Shown: piece after piece, positions 7,364 to 14,933 of the stretch
How positions within the stretch are numbered: the first letter of the stretch is position 1
Layout of the letters: each line of letters starts with the position of its first letter
Origin: Methylocapsa sp.
Lineage (GTDB): Bacteria; Pseudomonadota; Alphaproteobacteria; Rhizobiales; Beijerinckiaceae
Direction of reading: 5' to 3'
Length of the DNA stretch: 16,371 nucleotides
Assembly (NCBI GenBank): GCA_003162995.1
Contig: PLUZ01000187.1
Span: forward strand, 17,774-34,144
Program-made: the position numbers and the translations under genes
Notes under the pieces: model-generated
What the model was told of the DNA's origin: nothing
The model's input: the letters and a program-made list of their open reading frames with translations, nothing else
Databases searched by the model: none

Positions 7364-8776
7364 ATGTTGAACGGTAATATCGCGGCTCTTTTGTACCTGA
7401 CCGCGGGGGTGCTCTTCATCCTTGCCCTGCGCGGCCTGTCTTCGCCGGAGACCGCCCGGCAAGGCAACCGCTTCGGCGTGATAGGCATGGCAATAGCGGC
7501 GGCGACAACGCTCCTCTATCAATTGCCATGGGGATTCTTATCGTTTCTGTGGGTCTTGCTTGCGATAGGAATTGGCGGCAGCATTGGTGTTTGGCGGGCC
7601 CGCACCATCCAGATGACGGCGATGCCCCAGCTCGTCGCTCTGTTTCATGCTCTCATCGGCCTTGCGGCCGTGCTCGTGGCCGCGAGCGCGCTCTACGGGC
7701 CGCAGGGCTTCGGTCTCGGCTTGCCCGATAACATTCATGGCTCGACGCTGTTTGAAATGTCGCTCGGTGCCGCGATCGGTGCGATCACATTCACCGGCTC
7801 GGTGATCGCATTTCTTAAGCTCGATGGGCGAATGACGGGCAACCCCATCCTTCTCCCGAACCGGCATGCGATCAATATTGGACTCGCAATTTTGCTCGCG
7901 ATCTTCATCTTCGCGTTCATCCCGACCGAAGCCCATCTGGTGTTTTGGCTGATCGTGCTGGTGTCCTTCGCCCTCGGCGTTCTGCTTATCATACCGATCG
8001 GCGGCGCCGACATGCCGGTCGTGATTTCGATGCTGAATTCCTATTCGGGCTGGGCGGCCGCTGCCGTCGGGTTCACCCTCGCCAATCTGGCCTTGATCAT
8101 CACCGGCGCACTCGTCGGTTCGTCTGGTGCTATCCTTTCCTATGTCATGTGCAAGGGGATGAACCGCTCCTTTATCTCGGTGATCCTTGGCGGCTTTGGT
8201 GGCGAAACCGCCGCGCCAGCTGGTGGCGCGGGCGAAGAAGTGGAGAGACCGCCGGTGAAGCAAGGCTCGGCGGACGAGGCTGCCAAAATCTTGCTCGCCG
8301 CGAAAAAAGTCATTGTCGTGCCGGGCTATGGGATGGCGGTTGCCCAGGCACAGCATGCCTTGCGGGAAATGGCCGACATCCTGAAAAGCAAAGGCATCGA
8401 CGTCAAATATGCGATCCATCCGGTCGCCGGACGCATGCCTGGGCACATGAATGTTCTGCTCGCCGAGGCCAATGTGCCCTATGATGAGGTCTTCGAGCTC
8501 GAAGACATCAATCCGGAGTTTTCGGGTGCCGATGTCGCTTTCGTCATCGGTGCCAACGACGTGACAAACCCAGCCGCGAAAACCGATTCGTCCTCGCCGA
8601 TCTATGGCATGCCGATCCTTGACGTGGAGAACGCCAAAGATGTGCTCTTCGTCAAACGTGGATTGGGATCTGGCTACGCCGGCGTCGAAAACGAATTGTT
8701 TTTTAGAAACAATACGACGATGCTTTTCGGCGACGCCAAAAAAATGGTCGATGGCATCGTGAAAGCCTTGAGTTGA
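7364..8776 (+). CDS. pntB: NAD(P) transhydrogenase subunit beta
   Basis: A 470-residue beta subunit. The N-terminal half (1-about 275) holds the transmembrane helices of domain II, including GGADMPVVISMLNSYSGWAA (213-232), part of the proton path. The C-terminal domain III binds NADP(H): GYGMAVAQAQ (321-330), IHPVAGRMPGHMNVLLAEAN (351-370), GANDVTNPAA (397-406), KRGLGSGYAGVEN (431-443) and LFGDAKK (454-460) are all intact. I chose the ATG at 7364, 4 bases after the pntAB stop and preceded by AAGGG, because MLNGNIAALLYLTAGVLFILALRGLSSPET matches the normal beta N-terminus. The same frame is open further upstream, but that part overlaps pntAB and is low-complexity shadow. It is the last gene of the pnt operon. 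Confidence 0.95.
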   Translation: MLNGNIAALLYLTAGVLFILALRGLSSPETARQGNRFGVIGMAIAAATTLLYQLPWGFLSFLWVLLAIGIGGSIGVWRARTIQMTAMPQLVALFHALIGLAAVLVAASALYGPQGFGLGLPDNIHGSTLFEMSLGAAIGAITFTGSVIAFLKLDGRMTGNPILLPNRHAINIGLAILLAIFIFAFIPTEAHLVFWLIVLVSFALGVLLIIPIGGADMPVVISMLNSYSGWAAAAVGFTLANLALIITGALVGSSGAILSYVMCKGMNRSFISVILGGFGGETAAPAGGAGEEVERPPVKQGSADEAAKILLAAKKVIVVPGYGMAVAQAQHALREMADILKSKGIDVKYAIHPVAGRMPGHMNVLLAEANVPYDEVFELEDINPEFSGADVAFVIGANDVTNPAAKTDSSSPIYGMPILDVENAKDVLFVKRGLGSGYAGVENELFFRNNTTMLFGDAKKMVDGIVKALS

Positions 8777-8783
8777 AACAACA

Positions 8784-8807
8784 GGGCGCCGAGACTACGC
8801 GGCGCCC
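8784..8807 (+). terminator. Hairpin after pntB, terminator-like
   Basis: A perfect 8-bp GC stem (GGGCGCCG with CGGCGCCC) closes an 8-base loop 7 bases after the pntB stop codon. No T tract follows (CCACCATG), so it is not a classical intrinsic terminator. It could still stop or protect the pnt transcript, or work with Rho. Confidence 0.5.
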
Positions 8808-8854
8808 CCACCATGCTGGACCCTGGCAACGGTTGAGTGTTCTCCGCCGCACAG

Positions 8855-8867
8855 AGCGTTAAACGCT
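8855..8867. repeat. Short interrupted palindrome between convergent pntB and phoB
   Basis: AGCGTT-A-AACGCT is a perfect 6-bp inverted repeat around one base. It lies between two genes that converge, so an operator role is not obvious. It could add to a bidirectional termination zone. Confidence 0.35.
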
Positions 8868-8874
8868 GAGAGAG

Positions 8875-8915
8875 GGGATGCGGAAAAGGGGAAACCGGTT
8901 TTCCGCCCGCATCCC
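8875..8915. repeat. REP-like imperfect palindrome
   Basis: GGGATGCGG (8875-8883) pairs perfectly with CCGCATCCC (8907-8915). Inside, GGAAAA can alternatively pair with TTTTCC around a GAAACCGGTTTT core. The core resembles dispersed intergenic palindromes with a GAAACCGGTTTTC centre that I recall from Rhizobiales genomes. It lies in the 214-base gap between the convergent pntB and phoB, a common place for such elements. A single copy is visible here, so its repeat status is inference. Confidence 0.5.
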
Positions 8916-8990
8916 GCTTTGAACTCATGGTCCCAGCCGGCTTCGATTGCCGTATGAGCTTATCCGGGATCGCTGCGTCTTTTTTCAGAT

Positions 8991-9764
8991 CTAGCCAATC
9001 CTGCCAAAAGTTTCGTCGAACGCGTAGCCCGCGCCGCGCACGGTGCGGATCGGATCATTTTCGCTGTCGTTCGACAAAGCCTTGCGCAACCGGCCAATGT
9101 GAACGTCGACAGTGCGTTCGTCGATTTCCGCCGATAGCCCCCAAACGCTGTCGAGCAGCTGCGCGCGGGAAAAGACCCGGCCTGGCTTTCCCATTAAGTG
9201 CTCGAGCAGGCGGAACTCCGTCGGTCCCATATGGATATCGCGGCCGCCACGGCGGACGCGCCAGTTTTGCCTGTCGAGTGCAAGATCGCCCGCCGACAGC
9301 ACGCCGCTTGCCCGGTCAGGCCGCGCGCGCCGAAGAAGAGCGTGGACGCGTGCCATGAGCTCGGGAACCGAGAACGGCTTGACCACGTAATCGTCGGCCC
9401 CGATCGCAAGCCCGCGCACGCGCTCGCTTTCTTCGCCGCGCGCGGTCAGCATTATCACGGGCAGGCTTCTCGTCGTTTCGCGCGCCCGCATCCGCCGGCA
9501 GATTTCAAGTCCCGAGACGCCGGGCAGCATCCAATCGAGGATGACGAGGTCCGGGATGGTTTCGCTAAGCCGGATTTCGGCTTCGTCGCCTCGCTCGACT
9601 CTGTCTACGGAGAAACCTTCGGCCTCGAGATTATAGGAAAGCAGCATGCTCAAGGCCGCCTCGTCCTCAACCACGAGAATGCGCGCCGCAGGTGCGGTAG
9701 TTATCCCGCGTGCAGGTGCAGGGGTAGAGCGGCTTTCATTGATATCTTGCAATTCTTTTCCCAT
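8991..9764 (-). CDS. phoB: Phosphate regulon response regulator PhoB (OmpR family) with N-terminal tail
   Basis: A two-component response regulator that, once phosphorylated, binds Pho boxes and activates phosphate-starvation genes. With the ATG at 9764 the protein has 257 residues. The receiver domain begins with ILVVEDE (29-35), has the phospho-acceptor Asp in VILDWMLPG (D77), a switch Thr in MLTARGEE (T106) and the conserved Lys in VVKPFS (K128). A winged-helix DNA-binding domain follows (about 155-250), with GPTEFRLLEHLM, RVFSRAQLLDSVWG and DVHIGRLRKAL ending in VRGAGYAF. I prefer the ATG at 9764, which has GGTGG 7 bases upstream and starts 2 bases past the phoU stop. A TTG at 9770 would overlap that stop. 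About 27 Ala/Pro/Ser-rich residues precede the receiver domain, longer than the few residues usual for PhoB. It is the last gene of the pst-pho cluster. Confidence 0.92.
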   Translation of the reverse strand: MGKELQDINESRSTPAPARGITTAPAARILVVEDEAALSMLLSYNLEAEGFSVDRVERGDEAEIRLSETIPDLVILDWMLPGVSGLEICRRMRARETTRSLPVIMLTARGEESERVRGLAIGADDYVVKPFSVPELMARVHALLRRARPDRASGVLSAGDLALDRQNWRVRRGGRDIHMGPTEFRLLEHLMGKPGRVFSRAQLLDSVWGLSAEIDERTVDVHIGRLRKALSNDSENDPIRTVRGAGYAFDETFGRIG

Positions 9765-9766
9765 GT

Positions 9767-10480
9767 TCAAACCACCGTCGTAGGCGCCTCAGATAGAGTG
9801 GTCCGGCCTTTGGGCCGGTCCATCGGCAAGGTTTCTCCGGTAACGAGATAAACCACTGTCTCGGCGATGTTGGTCGCGTGATCGCCGATTCTCTCGATGT
9901 TTTTCGAAACGAACAGAAGATGCGTGCAAAAGGAGATATTGCGCGGATCCTCCATCATGAACGTGAGGAGGTCGCGGAAAACCGAGTCCTCCAGTGCATC
10001 GAGATCTGCGTCATGGATCCAAACCGCGCGGGCGCCTTCCGCATCGCGCTCAGCATAGGCGTCAAGCACTTCCTTTAAGAGCATCGCTGCTGATTCATGC
10101 ATCGACCGGAGGCCAATGGTGGCCCGCGGTATGTGCATTTCACCGGCGAGCTTGATCGCCCGCTTGGCAATGTTCTTGGCAAGATCGCCGATGCGTTCGA
10201 GATCACCAGAAATGCGGATCGTGGCGATGATCTCGCGGAGATCGACCGCCATCGGCTGGCGGCGCGCGATAGTCAGAATCGCTTGTTCTTCAATGTCACG
10301 CTGCAAGAGGTCGAGGCGCGGGTCGCTATCGACGGTCGCCTGAGCAAGGCGCGTATCGAAGTCAATTAGCGCATCCATGGCATCGGAAAGCATTTTTTCG
10401 GCGATACCGCCCATTTCAGCGATTTTCCGGCCTAGGGATTCGAGTTCCTTGTCATAAGCTTTGACAATATGATCGGGCAT
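9767..10480 (-). CDS. phoU: Phosphate signalling complex protein PhoU
   Basis: A 237-residue, all-helical protein made of two PhoU repeats. Each repeat carries the metal-binding signature: ISGDLERIGDLAKNIAKRA in the first half and SKNIERIGDHATNIAETVV in the second. PhoU links the PstSCAB importer to the PhoR sensor and keeps the Pho regulon off when phosphate is ample. I chose the ATG at 10480 because MPDHIVKAYDKELESL is a normal PhoU N-terminus and GAGG lies 8 bases upstream. A TTG at 10507 would add nine residues. It sits 27 bases after pstB and 2 bases before phoB, consistent with cotranscription. Confidence 0.95.
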   Translation of the reverse strand: MPDHIVKAYDKELESLGRKIAEMGGIAEKMLSDAMDALIDFDTRLAQATVDSDPRLDLLQRDIEEQAILTIARRQPMAVDLREIIATIRISGDLERIGDLAKNIAKRAIKLAGEMHIPRATIGLRSMHESAAMLLKEVLDAYAERDAEGARAVWIHDADLDALEDSVFRDLLTFMMEDPRNISFCTHLLFVSKNIERIGDHATNIAETVVYLVTGETLPMDRPKGRTTLSEAPTTVV

Positions 10481-10507
10481 GACACTATCCTCTGCTGCCG
10501 GCCGCAA

Positions 10508-11443
10508 TCAGCCGAAACGGCCAGTAATATAATTTTGCGTCTGCTTCTTTTCAGGTGACGTGAAGACCTGGGCGGTGATGCCAAATTCGATGAGTTCGCC
10601 AAGATACATGAATGCGGTATGGTCCGAGACGCGCGCCGCCTGCTGCATGTTGTGAGTGACGATCGCGATCGTATAATTTTCTTTTAATTCGTCGATCGTT
10701 TCCTCGACTTTCGAGGTCGAGATGGGATCGAGCGCAGAGCACGGTTCGTCCAGCAAAATCACTTCCGGCTGGAGGGCCACGGTGCGCGCGATGCAGAGAC
10801 GCTGCTGCTGACCGCCCGAAAGCGATAGGCCCGAAGCGTACAATTTATCCTTGACCTCATCCCAAAGAGCGGCGCGCTTCAAGGCGGCCTCGACACGGTC
10901 GGCAAGCTCGCTCTTCGGGAGCTTTTCATAGAGCTTGAGGCCGAAAGCGATATTGTCATGGATCGACATGGGAAAGGGAGTGGGCTTTTGAAACACCATG
11001 CCGACACGGGCGCGCAAAAGATTGAGATCTTGCTCGGGCCGCAGAATGTTCACGCCATCGAGCAGCACTTCTCCCTCGGCCCTTTGCTTAGGATAAAGAT
11101 CGTACATACGGTTTAACACGCGCAGCAGAGTCGATTTTCCACAGCCCGACGGTCCGATGAAGGCAGTCACCTTTTTCGCACATAGGGGGAGGCTGACGTT
11201 CTTCAAGGCCAGCGAGTCGCCGTAGTAAAAATTGAGATTACGAACGGTGACCTTCTGCTCCAGATTCGAGATCGCGCCTGCCAGTATCTTCGCGGGGGAG
11301 TCCGCTTTTGGGGCTGGCTCTTGAGCAGGCGGGTCTGCGGATATCGTCGCGCGGGACTCCGCCTCTTGGGCAGGCATCTCTGCAGATATCGTCGCAGCGG
11401 AGTCCGCCTCTGGGGCGGGCTTGAGGTTCGAGACATCATTCAT
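10508..11443 (-). CDS. pstB: Phosphate import ATP-binding protein PstB with repeat-built N-terminal extension
   Basis: The ATPase of the high-affinity phosphate importer. The core (about residues 62-311) is canonical: [12 protein letters not shown] (66-77), Walker [10 protein letters not shown] (97-105), NRMYDL (111-116), signature LSGGQQQR (208-215), Walker B VILLDEP (228-234), D-loop SALD and switch His264, ending [10 protein letters not shown]. The 311 residues exceed the usual 250-270 because about 60 residues precede the core. These are Ala/Glu/Pro-rich and include three copies of an ADSxATISA-like unit. I chose the ATG at 11443, with GGGTG upstream. A GTG at 11452 is an alternative. The extension lacks hydrophobic segments and is probably disordered. 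It lies 12 bases after pstA and 27 before phoU. Confidence 0.95.
   Translation of the reverse strand: MNDVSNLKPAPEADSAATISAEMPAQEAESRATISADPPAQEPAPKADSPAKILAGAISNLEQKVTVRNLNFYYGDSLALKNVSLPLCAKKVTAFIGPSGCGKSTLLRVLNRMYDLYPKQRAEGEVLLDGVNILRPEQDLNLLRARVGMVFQKPTPFPMSIHDNIAFGLKLYEKLPKSELADRVEAALKRAALWDEVKDKLYASGLSLSGGQQQRLCIARTVALQPEVILLDEPCSALDPISTSKVEETIDELKENYTIAIVTHNMQQAARVSDHTAFMYLGELIEFGITAQVFTSPEKKQTQNYITGRFG
11280..11420 (-). repeat. Three imperfect 39-bp tandem repeats inside the 5' end of pstB
   Basis: Copies lie at 11280-11318, 11337-11375 and 11382-11420. The latter two have a 45-base period. The first is offset by 57 bases, i.e. one unit with 12 extra bases. On the coding strand each copy encodes a 13-residue unit like [13 protein letters not shown]. 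All spacings are multiples of three, so the frame is kept. This looks like in-frame duplication building the PstB N-terminal tail. Confidence 0.8.
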
Positions 11444-11455
11444 GATGGACACCCG

Positions 11456-12295
11456 TCATTTCGCGCGCCTTTGCGTTTGCAGCACGCGCGCCGTGATCGA
11501 AAGTGCAAGCACGGCCAAGGTTATCAGGAGGGCGCCGGTCCAAGCCAAATGCTGCCATTCCTTGTAGGGGCTGAGAGCAAATTGGAAAATCACGGCGGGC
11601 AGGCTCGACATGGGAGCAAACAAATTGGTGCTGAAGAATTGATTGTTCAGAGCTGTGAACAGCAAGGGCGCCGTCTCGCCGCTGATGCGTGCGATGGCGA
11701 GAATCACTCCGGTGACAAGACCCGCGCGCGCGGCGCGATAGGCGACCTTGCCGATGACAATAGAGCGAGGAAGGCCAAGCGCCCTTGCGGCTTCCCGCAG
11801 CGTGTCAGGCACCAGAAGCAGCATATCCTCGGTCGTACGAACGACAACCGGAACGACGATGACAGCAAGCGACACGGCCCCGGCGAGCGCGGAGAAATGG
11901 CCCATTCTCACGACCATGACCTCGTAAACAAAGAGACCGATCACGATCGAAGGCGCGCTAAGCAAAATGTCGTTGATGAACCGCACGAAGAAGGTGAGCT
12001 TCGAATAGCGGCCGTATTCGGCCATGTAGGTCCCCGCCAGCATGCCTAGCGGAGTGCCTATGGCCACGCCCAAAGTGGTCATGATCAGACTGCCGGTGAT
12101 GGCGTTCAGCAAGCCGCCATCGGCGCCCGGCGGCGGTGTCATTTGGGTGAAGATAGCAGGCGAAATATTGCGAAGACCTTCAAACAAAAGCGTGGCGAGG
12201 ATAATCGCCAGCCAACTAAGACCAATAACCACGGCCAAATAACAGAGACCGAGGTAGAACTTGGACCAGCGGCGGCGTGCGTCATAGATGGCCAT
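11456..12295 (-). CDS. pstA: Phosphate ABC transporter permease PstA
   Basis: A 279-residue inner-membrane permease that pairs with PstC to form the phosphate channel. The first helix lies near residues 17-39 ([21 protein letters not shown]), followed by further helices through the protein. The ABC-permease EAA loop, which docks on PstB, reads [19 protein letters not shown], and the PstA-typical [19 protein letters not shown] follows. It begins at an ATG 3 bases after the pstC stop and ends 12 bases before pstB, so translational coupling is likely. Confidence 0.95.
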   Translation of the reverse strand: MAIYDARRRWSKFYLGLCYLAVVIGLSWLAIILATLLFEGLRNISPAIFTQMTPPPGADGGLLNAITGSLIMTTLGVAIGTPLGMLAGTYMAEYGRYSKLTFFVRFINDILLSAPSIVIGLFVYEVMVVRMGHFSALAGAVSLAVIVVPVVVRTTEDMLLLVPDTLREAARALGLPRSIVIGKVAYRAARAGLVTGVILAIARISGETAPLLFTALNNQFFSTNLFAPMSSLPAVIFQFALSPYKEWQHLAWTGALLITLAVLALSITARVLQTQRRAK

Positions 12296-12298
12296 GGC

Positions 12299-13294
12299 CT
12301 ATCGCCCCTCCTGCTGATGCAGCCGCATCAACATATATCGAGAGATCGCTAGAATAATAAAGGTGATGACGAAAAGGATCAGGCCGAGTGCGATCAGCGC
12401 GGAGGTGTAAAGGTCGCCAACCGCTTCGGTGAATTCGTTGGCGATCGTTGCTGAGATCGTCGTGCCTGGCGCCAGCAGCGAAGGCGCAATTTTATGTGCG
12501 TTGCCGATGACAAAAGTCACAGCCATTGTCTCTCCCAAGGCTCGGCCAAGACCCAGCATGACGCCGCCGATAAGGCCGACGCGCGTGTAGGGGATGACAA
12601 CGGAGCGGATCACTTCCCAAGTTGTGCAGCCTACGGCATAGGCCGCTTCCTTCAGGACGGGGGAAACGGTTTCGAAGACATCGCGGGAGATCGACGTGAC
12701 GATGGGAAGCACCATGACCGCGAGAATGATCCCAGCGGTCAGCACTCCGATGCCATAGGGCGGGCCAGCAAATAGCTTTGAGAGAACCGGCACATTGGCA
12801 AAAGTGGCGATAAGACCCGGCTCGACATGCTCTTGCAGGAAAGGAGCAAGAACAAAAAGGCCCCAGATCCCATAAATAATCGAGGGAATCCCGGCCAGAA
12901 GCTCGATCGCGATACCGATTGGCTTGCGCAAGGTAAAGGGGCAAAGCTCGGTCAGGAAGATCGCGATGGCCATCGCGGATGGCACCGCGATGGCCATCGC
13001 GATGAGCGAGGTGACGATCGTGCCATAGACCGGCGCCATCGCACCGAACTTCTCGGTGACGGGATTCCATGCTTCAGTTGAAAGAAAGTTTAAGCCGAAC
13101 GCCTTGATGGCCGGCATGGAACCTAGGACCAACGATGCGATCACTCCGCCAAGGAGTATCAAAACCGCCCAAGCCGCAGCCAAAGTCAGAAGATGAAACA
13201 CAGTGTCGCCAAGCTTGAAACCGGCGAGCGACTTGGCCAACCGGCTTTCGGCTCGTTCCAGCCCAATCTTATCAACCGCCAAATTGTCGGCCAC
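12299..13294 (-). CDS. pstC: Phosphate ABC transporter permease PstC
   Basis: A 331-residue inner-membrane permease, partner of PstA. Helices are visible near residues 32-57, 90-114 and 127-153, with more to the C-terminus. Family motifs are FLTELCPFTLRKPIGIAIEL (113-132), AGIPSIIYGIWGLFVLAPF (134-152), the EAA loop LKEAAYAVGCTTWEVIRSV and GLGRALGETMAVTFVIGN. The start is a GTG at 13294 with GGGGA six bases upstream. A nearby ATG at 13298 is out of frame. It follows pstS after a 150-base gap that holds two hairpins. Confidence 0.94.
   Translation of the reverse strand: MADNLAVDKIGLERAESRLAKSLAGFKLGDTVFHLLTLAAAWAVLILLGGVIASLVLGSMPAIKAFGLNFLSTEAWNPVTEKFGAMAPVYGTIVTSLIAMAIAVPSAMAIAIFLTELCPFTLRKPIGIAIELLAGIPSIIYGIWGLFVLAPFLQEHVEPGLIATFANVPVLSKLFAGPPYGIGVLTAGIILAVMVLPIVTSISRDVFETVSPVLKEAAYAVGCTTWEVIRSVVIPYTRVGLIGGVMLGLGRALGETMAVTFVIGNAHKIAPSLLAPGTTISATIANEFTEAVGDLYTSALIALGLILFVITFIILAISRYMLMRLHQQEGR
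12962..13001. repeat. Two identical 16-bp palindromes within pstC
   Basis: CGCGATGGCCATCGCG occurs at 12962-12977 and again at 12986-13001. Each copy is self-complementary. They encode parts of an AMAIAVPSAMAIAI helix, so the repeat may just reflect the coding of two similar Ala-Met-Ala-Ile segments. Confidence 0.6.
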
Positions 13295-13321
13295 CGCATT
13301 TTCCCCGCAGCTTTACGTCAT

Positions 13322-13348
13322 GTACCGGCATACCCAAGCGCCAGGTAC
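13322..13348 (-). promoter_or_regulatory. Second intercistronic hairpin between pstS and pstC
   Basis: On the transcribed strand GTACC plus GGC pairs with GCC plus GGTAC around a 10-base loop, with one bulged base. It lies about 27 bases upstream of the pstC GTG, downstream of the stronger hairpin at 13363-13392. Confidence 0.45.
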
Positions 13349-13362
13349 GGCACCGCTCATGG

Positions 13363-13392
13363 CCCGGCCATTCGAGGATGCGAATGGCCGGG
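13363..13392 (-). promoter_or_regulatory. Strong intercistronic hairpin between pstS and pstC
   Basis: CCCGGCCATTCG and CGAATGGCCGGG form a perfect 12-bp stem with a 6-base loop, 52 bases beyond the pstS stop and about 70 before pstC. There is no T tract on the transcribed strand, so complete termination is unlikely. Such structures between a binding-protein gene and its permease genes commonly protect or partially attenuate the message, giving more binding protein than channel. Confidence 0.7.
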
Positions 13393-13444
13393 GACGAGAT
13401 GAGGCGCAAAAGCTAGGGTAAAGCCCGCGCCCTCCCTGCCAAGT

Positions 13445-14479
13445 TCAGTTCACGAGCGGCTTGCCGTCCGCGCCCTTGATTTCGGCGGCCCAGCTCTTCT
13501 TGATCAGGGCGACGACCGTTTGCGGCAACGGCACATAATCGAGTTCCTCGGCCAGCTTGCCGCCCTTTTCATAGGCCCAGCTGAAGAACTTCAAGGCTTC
13601 CCTAGCGGCGGCGGGATCCTCCGGCGCCTTGGGGATGAGAATGAAAGTGGCACCGGAAATCGGCCATGACTTGGCGCCCGGCTCGTCCGTCAGGATCTGA
13701 TAAAAGCCCGGTGCATTGGCCCAATCGGCACTGGCGGCGGCCGCTTGGAAGCTCTCGGCAAGTGGCGCCACGGGTTTGCCACTCTTGTTGATGACGTCGA
13801 CATAAGTCATTTTGTTCTGTTTGACGTAGGCATATTCGAGATAACCGATCGCACCCTTGGTTTGTGTAACATTGTTGGCGACGCCTTCATTACCTTTGGC
13901 CCCAAGGCCGACGGGCCATTCGACGGCCGTGCTGGAACCCACCTTCGATTTCCAATCCTCGCTCACTTTCGAGAGATAATTGGTCCAAATGAATGTTGTT
14001 CCAGAGCCGTCGGAACGGTGAACGACAACGATGGCCTGAGACGGCAAGTTCGCCTTCGAGTTCAGTTTCTTGATCGCGGGATCGTCCCAACTCGTTATTT
14101 CGCCAAGGAAAATCTTGGCAAGCGTCGGGCCGTCGAGCACGAGCTCGCCAGGCTTGATCCCCTCGAGATTAACGACAGGCACGTCGCCACCGATCACGGT
14201 CGGAAATTGGACGAGCCCAGAAGCGGCAAGCTCGGCCGCTTCAAGCGGCATGTCGGTCGCGCCAAACGTGACCGTTTTGGCCTTGATCTGCTTGATGCCG
14301 CCGCCGGAACCGATGGACTGATAGTTGATCTCGACGCCAGGATGGGCGGCCGAGTACTCGCTGAACCATTTGGAATAAATCGGGTAGGGGAAGGTTGCGC
14401 CTGCCCCGGTCAACTTCTGCGCTTGAGCGGCGCTCAAGGCCAAAACGAACAACATGATGGCAACCAGCGTTCTTTTCAC
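13445..14479 (-). CDS. pstS: Phosphate-binding periplasmic protein PstS
   Basis: The 344-residue periplasmic receptor that hands phosphate to PstCA. A signal peptide, [20 protein letters not shown], has a likely cleavage after AQA (residue 20) and no lipobox Cys, so the product should be soluble. Ligand-site motifs are present: [16 protein letters not shown] (24-39), [11 protein letters not shown] (55-65), FGATDMPL (72-79) and [19 protein letters not shown] (152-170). The start is a GTG at 14479 with GGGAG about 7 bases upstream. The next ATG would remove the basic start of the signal peptide. It is the first gene of the pst-pho cluster, so a PhoB-dependent promoter is expected in the upstream gap, although I cannot identify a good Pho box there. 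Confidence 0.96.
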   Translation of the reverse strand: MKRTLVAIMLFVLALSAAQAQKLTGAGATFPYPIYSKWFSEYSAAHPGVEINYQSIGSGGGIKQIKAKTVTFGATDMPLEAAELAASGLVQFPTVIGGDVPVVNLEGIKPGELVLDGPTLAKIFLGEITSWDDPAIKKLNSKANLPSQAIVVVHRSDGSGTTFIWTNYLSKVSEDWKSKVGSSTAVEWPVGLGAKGNEGVANNVTQTKGAIGYLEYAYVKQNKMTYVDVINKSGKPVAPLAESFQAAAASADWANAPGFYQILTDEPGAKSWPISGATFILIPKAPEDPAAAREALKFFSWAYEKGGKLAEELDYVPLPQTVVALIKKSWAAEIKGADGKPLVN

Positions 14480-14933
14480 GAATGTCTCCCTTGCAGTCTT
14501 TCTGCCGTGTTTGATTGTCTACGCGGAATGTTACGGGCGTTTGAACAGCGGCGAAATTGCGCCGGACCCTGGGGGTCAACGACCTGGTTCGAATGGAGTG
14601 AGTGAAGGTCGATTTCCCCAAACGGCGTCTGCTTGGCACAAGATCTGGCGCGCGGCAGAGGGACGTTGCGGATGAATCGCGACGAAGCATCGAAAGGCAT
14701 ACTCCTTTGCCAAACGAAAATCCTCAGGGCTGGTATCGTGATGCCGATTGGCTGCGTGAACCCGCGCAGATTCAACGAGGTTGGCCTGTGCTTGCGTTGA
14801 GTTGGCGGACACAACCCGGGCAGTTTATTTCTGTGAATTGTCTTGTGGGGATTCTCGGAACCGCCCTGATTTCAGGGCGGCTGTCCCATTGTTCAATCAG
14901 ATTCCGCAGGCTTTTCGTTCCCTGGGCAACTGC
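14480..14933. other. 454-base gap between pstS and the exporter operon
   Basis: I see no convincing gene here. A 78-codon frame on the - strand (14576-14812) and frames on the + strand have no recognisable family or good ribosome site. The gap should hold the pstS promoter near its left end and the end of the exporter operon near its right. A hairpin lies at 14861-14880. The change in base and codon style toward the exporter seems to occur at about 14,860-14,930. Confidence 0.6.
14861..14880 (-). terminator. Hairpin downstream of the ABC exporter operon
   Basis: CCGCCCTG and CAGGGCGG form a perfect 8-bp stem around ATTT, about 53 bases beyond the permease stop on the - strand. No T run follows (the - strand continues TTCCGAG), so it is terminator-like rather than a certain intrinsic terminator. 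Confidence 0.45.

Noticed and set aside
7538..8446. Long open frames antisense to pntB and similar long antisense frames elsewhere
   Set aside because: They are shadows of GC-rich coding sequence. The products have no family features and lie wholly opposite well-supported genes.
14529..14548. A Pho-box-like sequence upstream of pstS (on the - strand CTGTTCA followed by CGTAACA)
   Set aside because: The two halves match the CTGTCAT repeat at only about four of seven positions with imperfect 11-base spacing, so it is not strong enough to list as a PhoB site, although one is expected nearby.
14576..14812. A 78-codon open frame on the - strand upstream of pstS
   Set aside because: It has no recognisable domain and no good ribosome site, and it sits where the pstS promoter region is expected. 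Probably chance.
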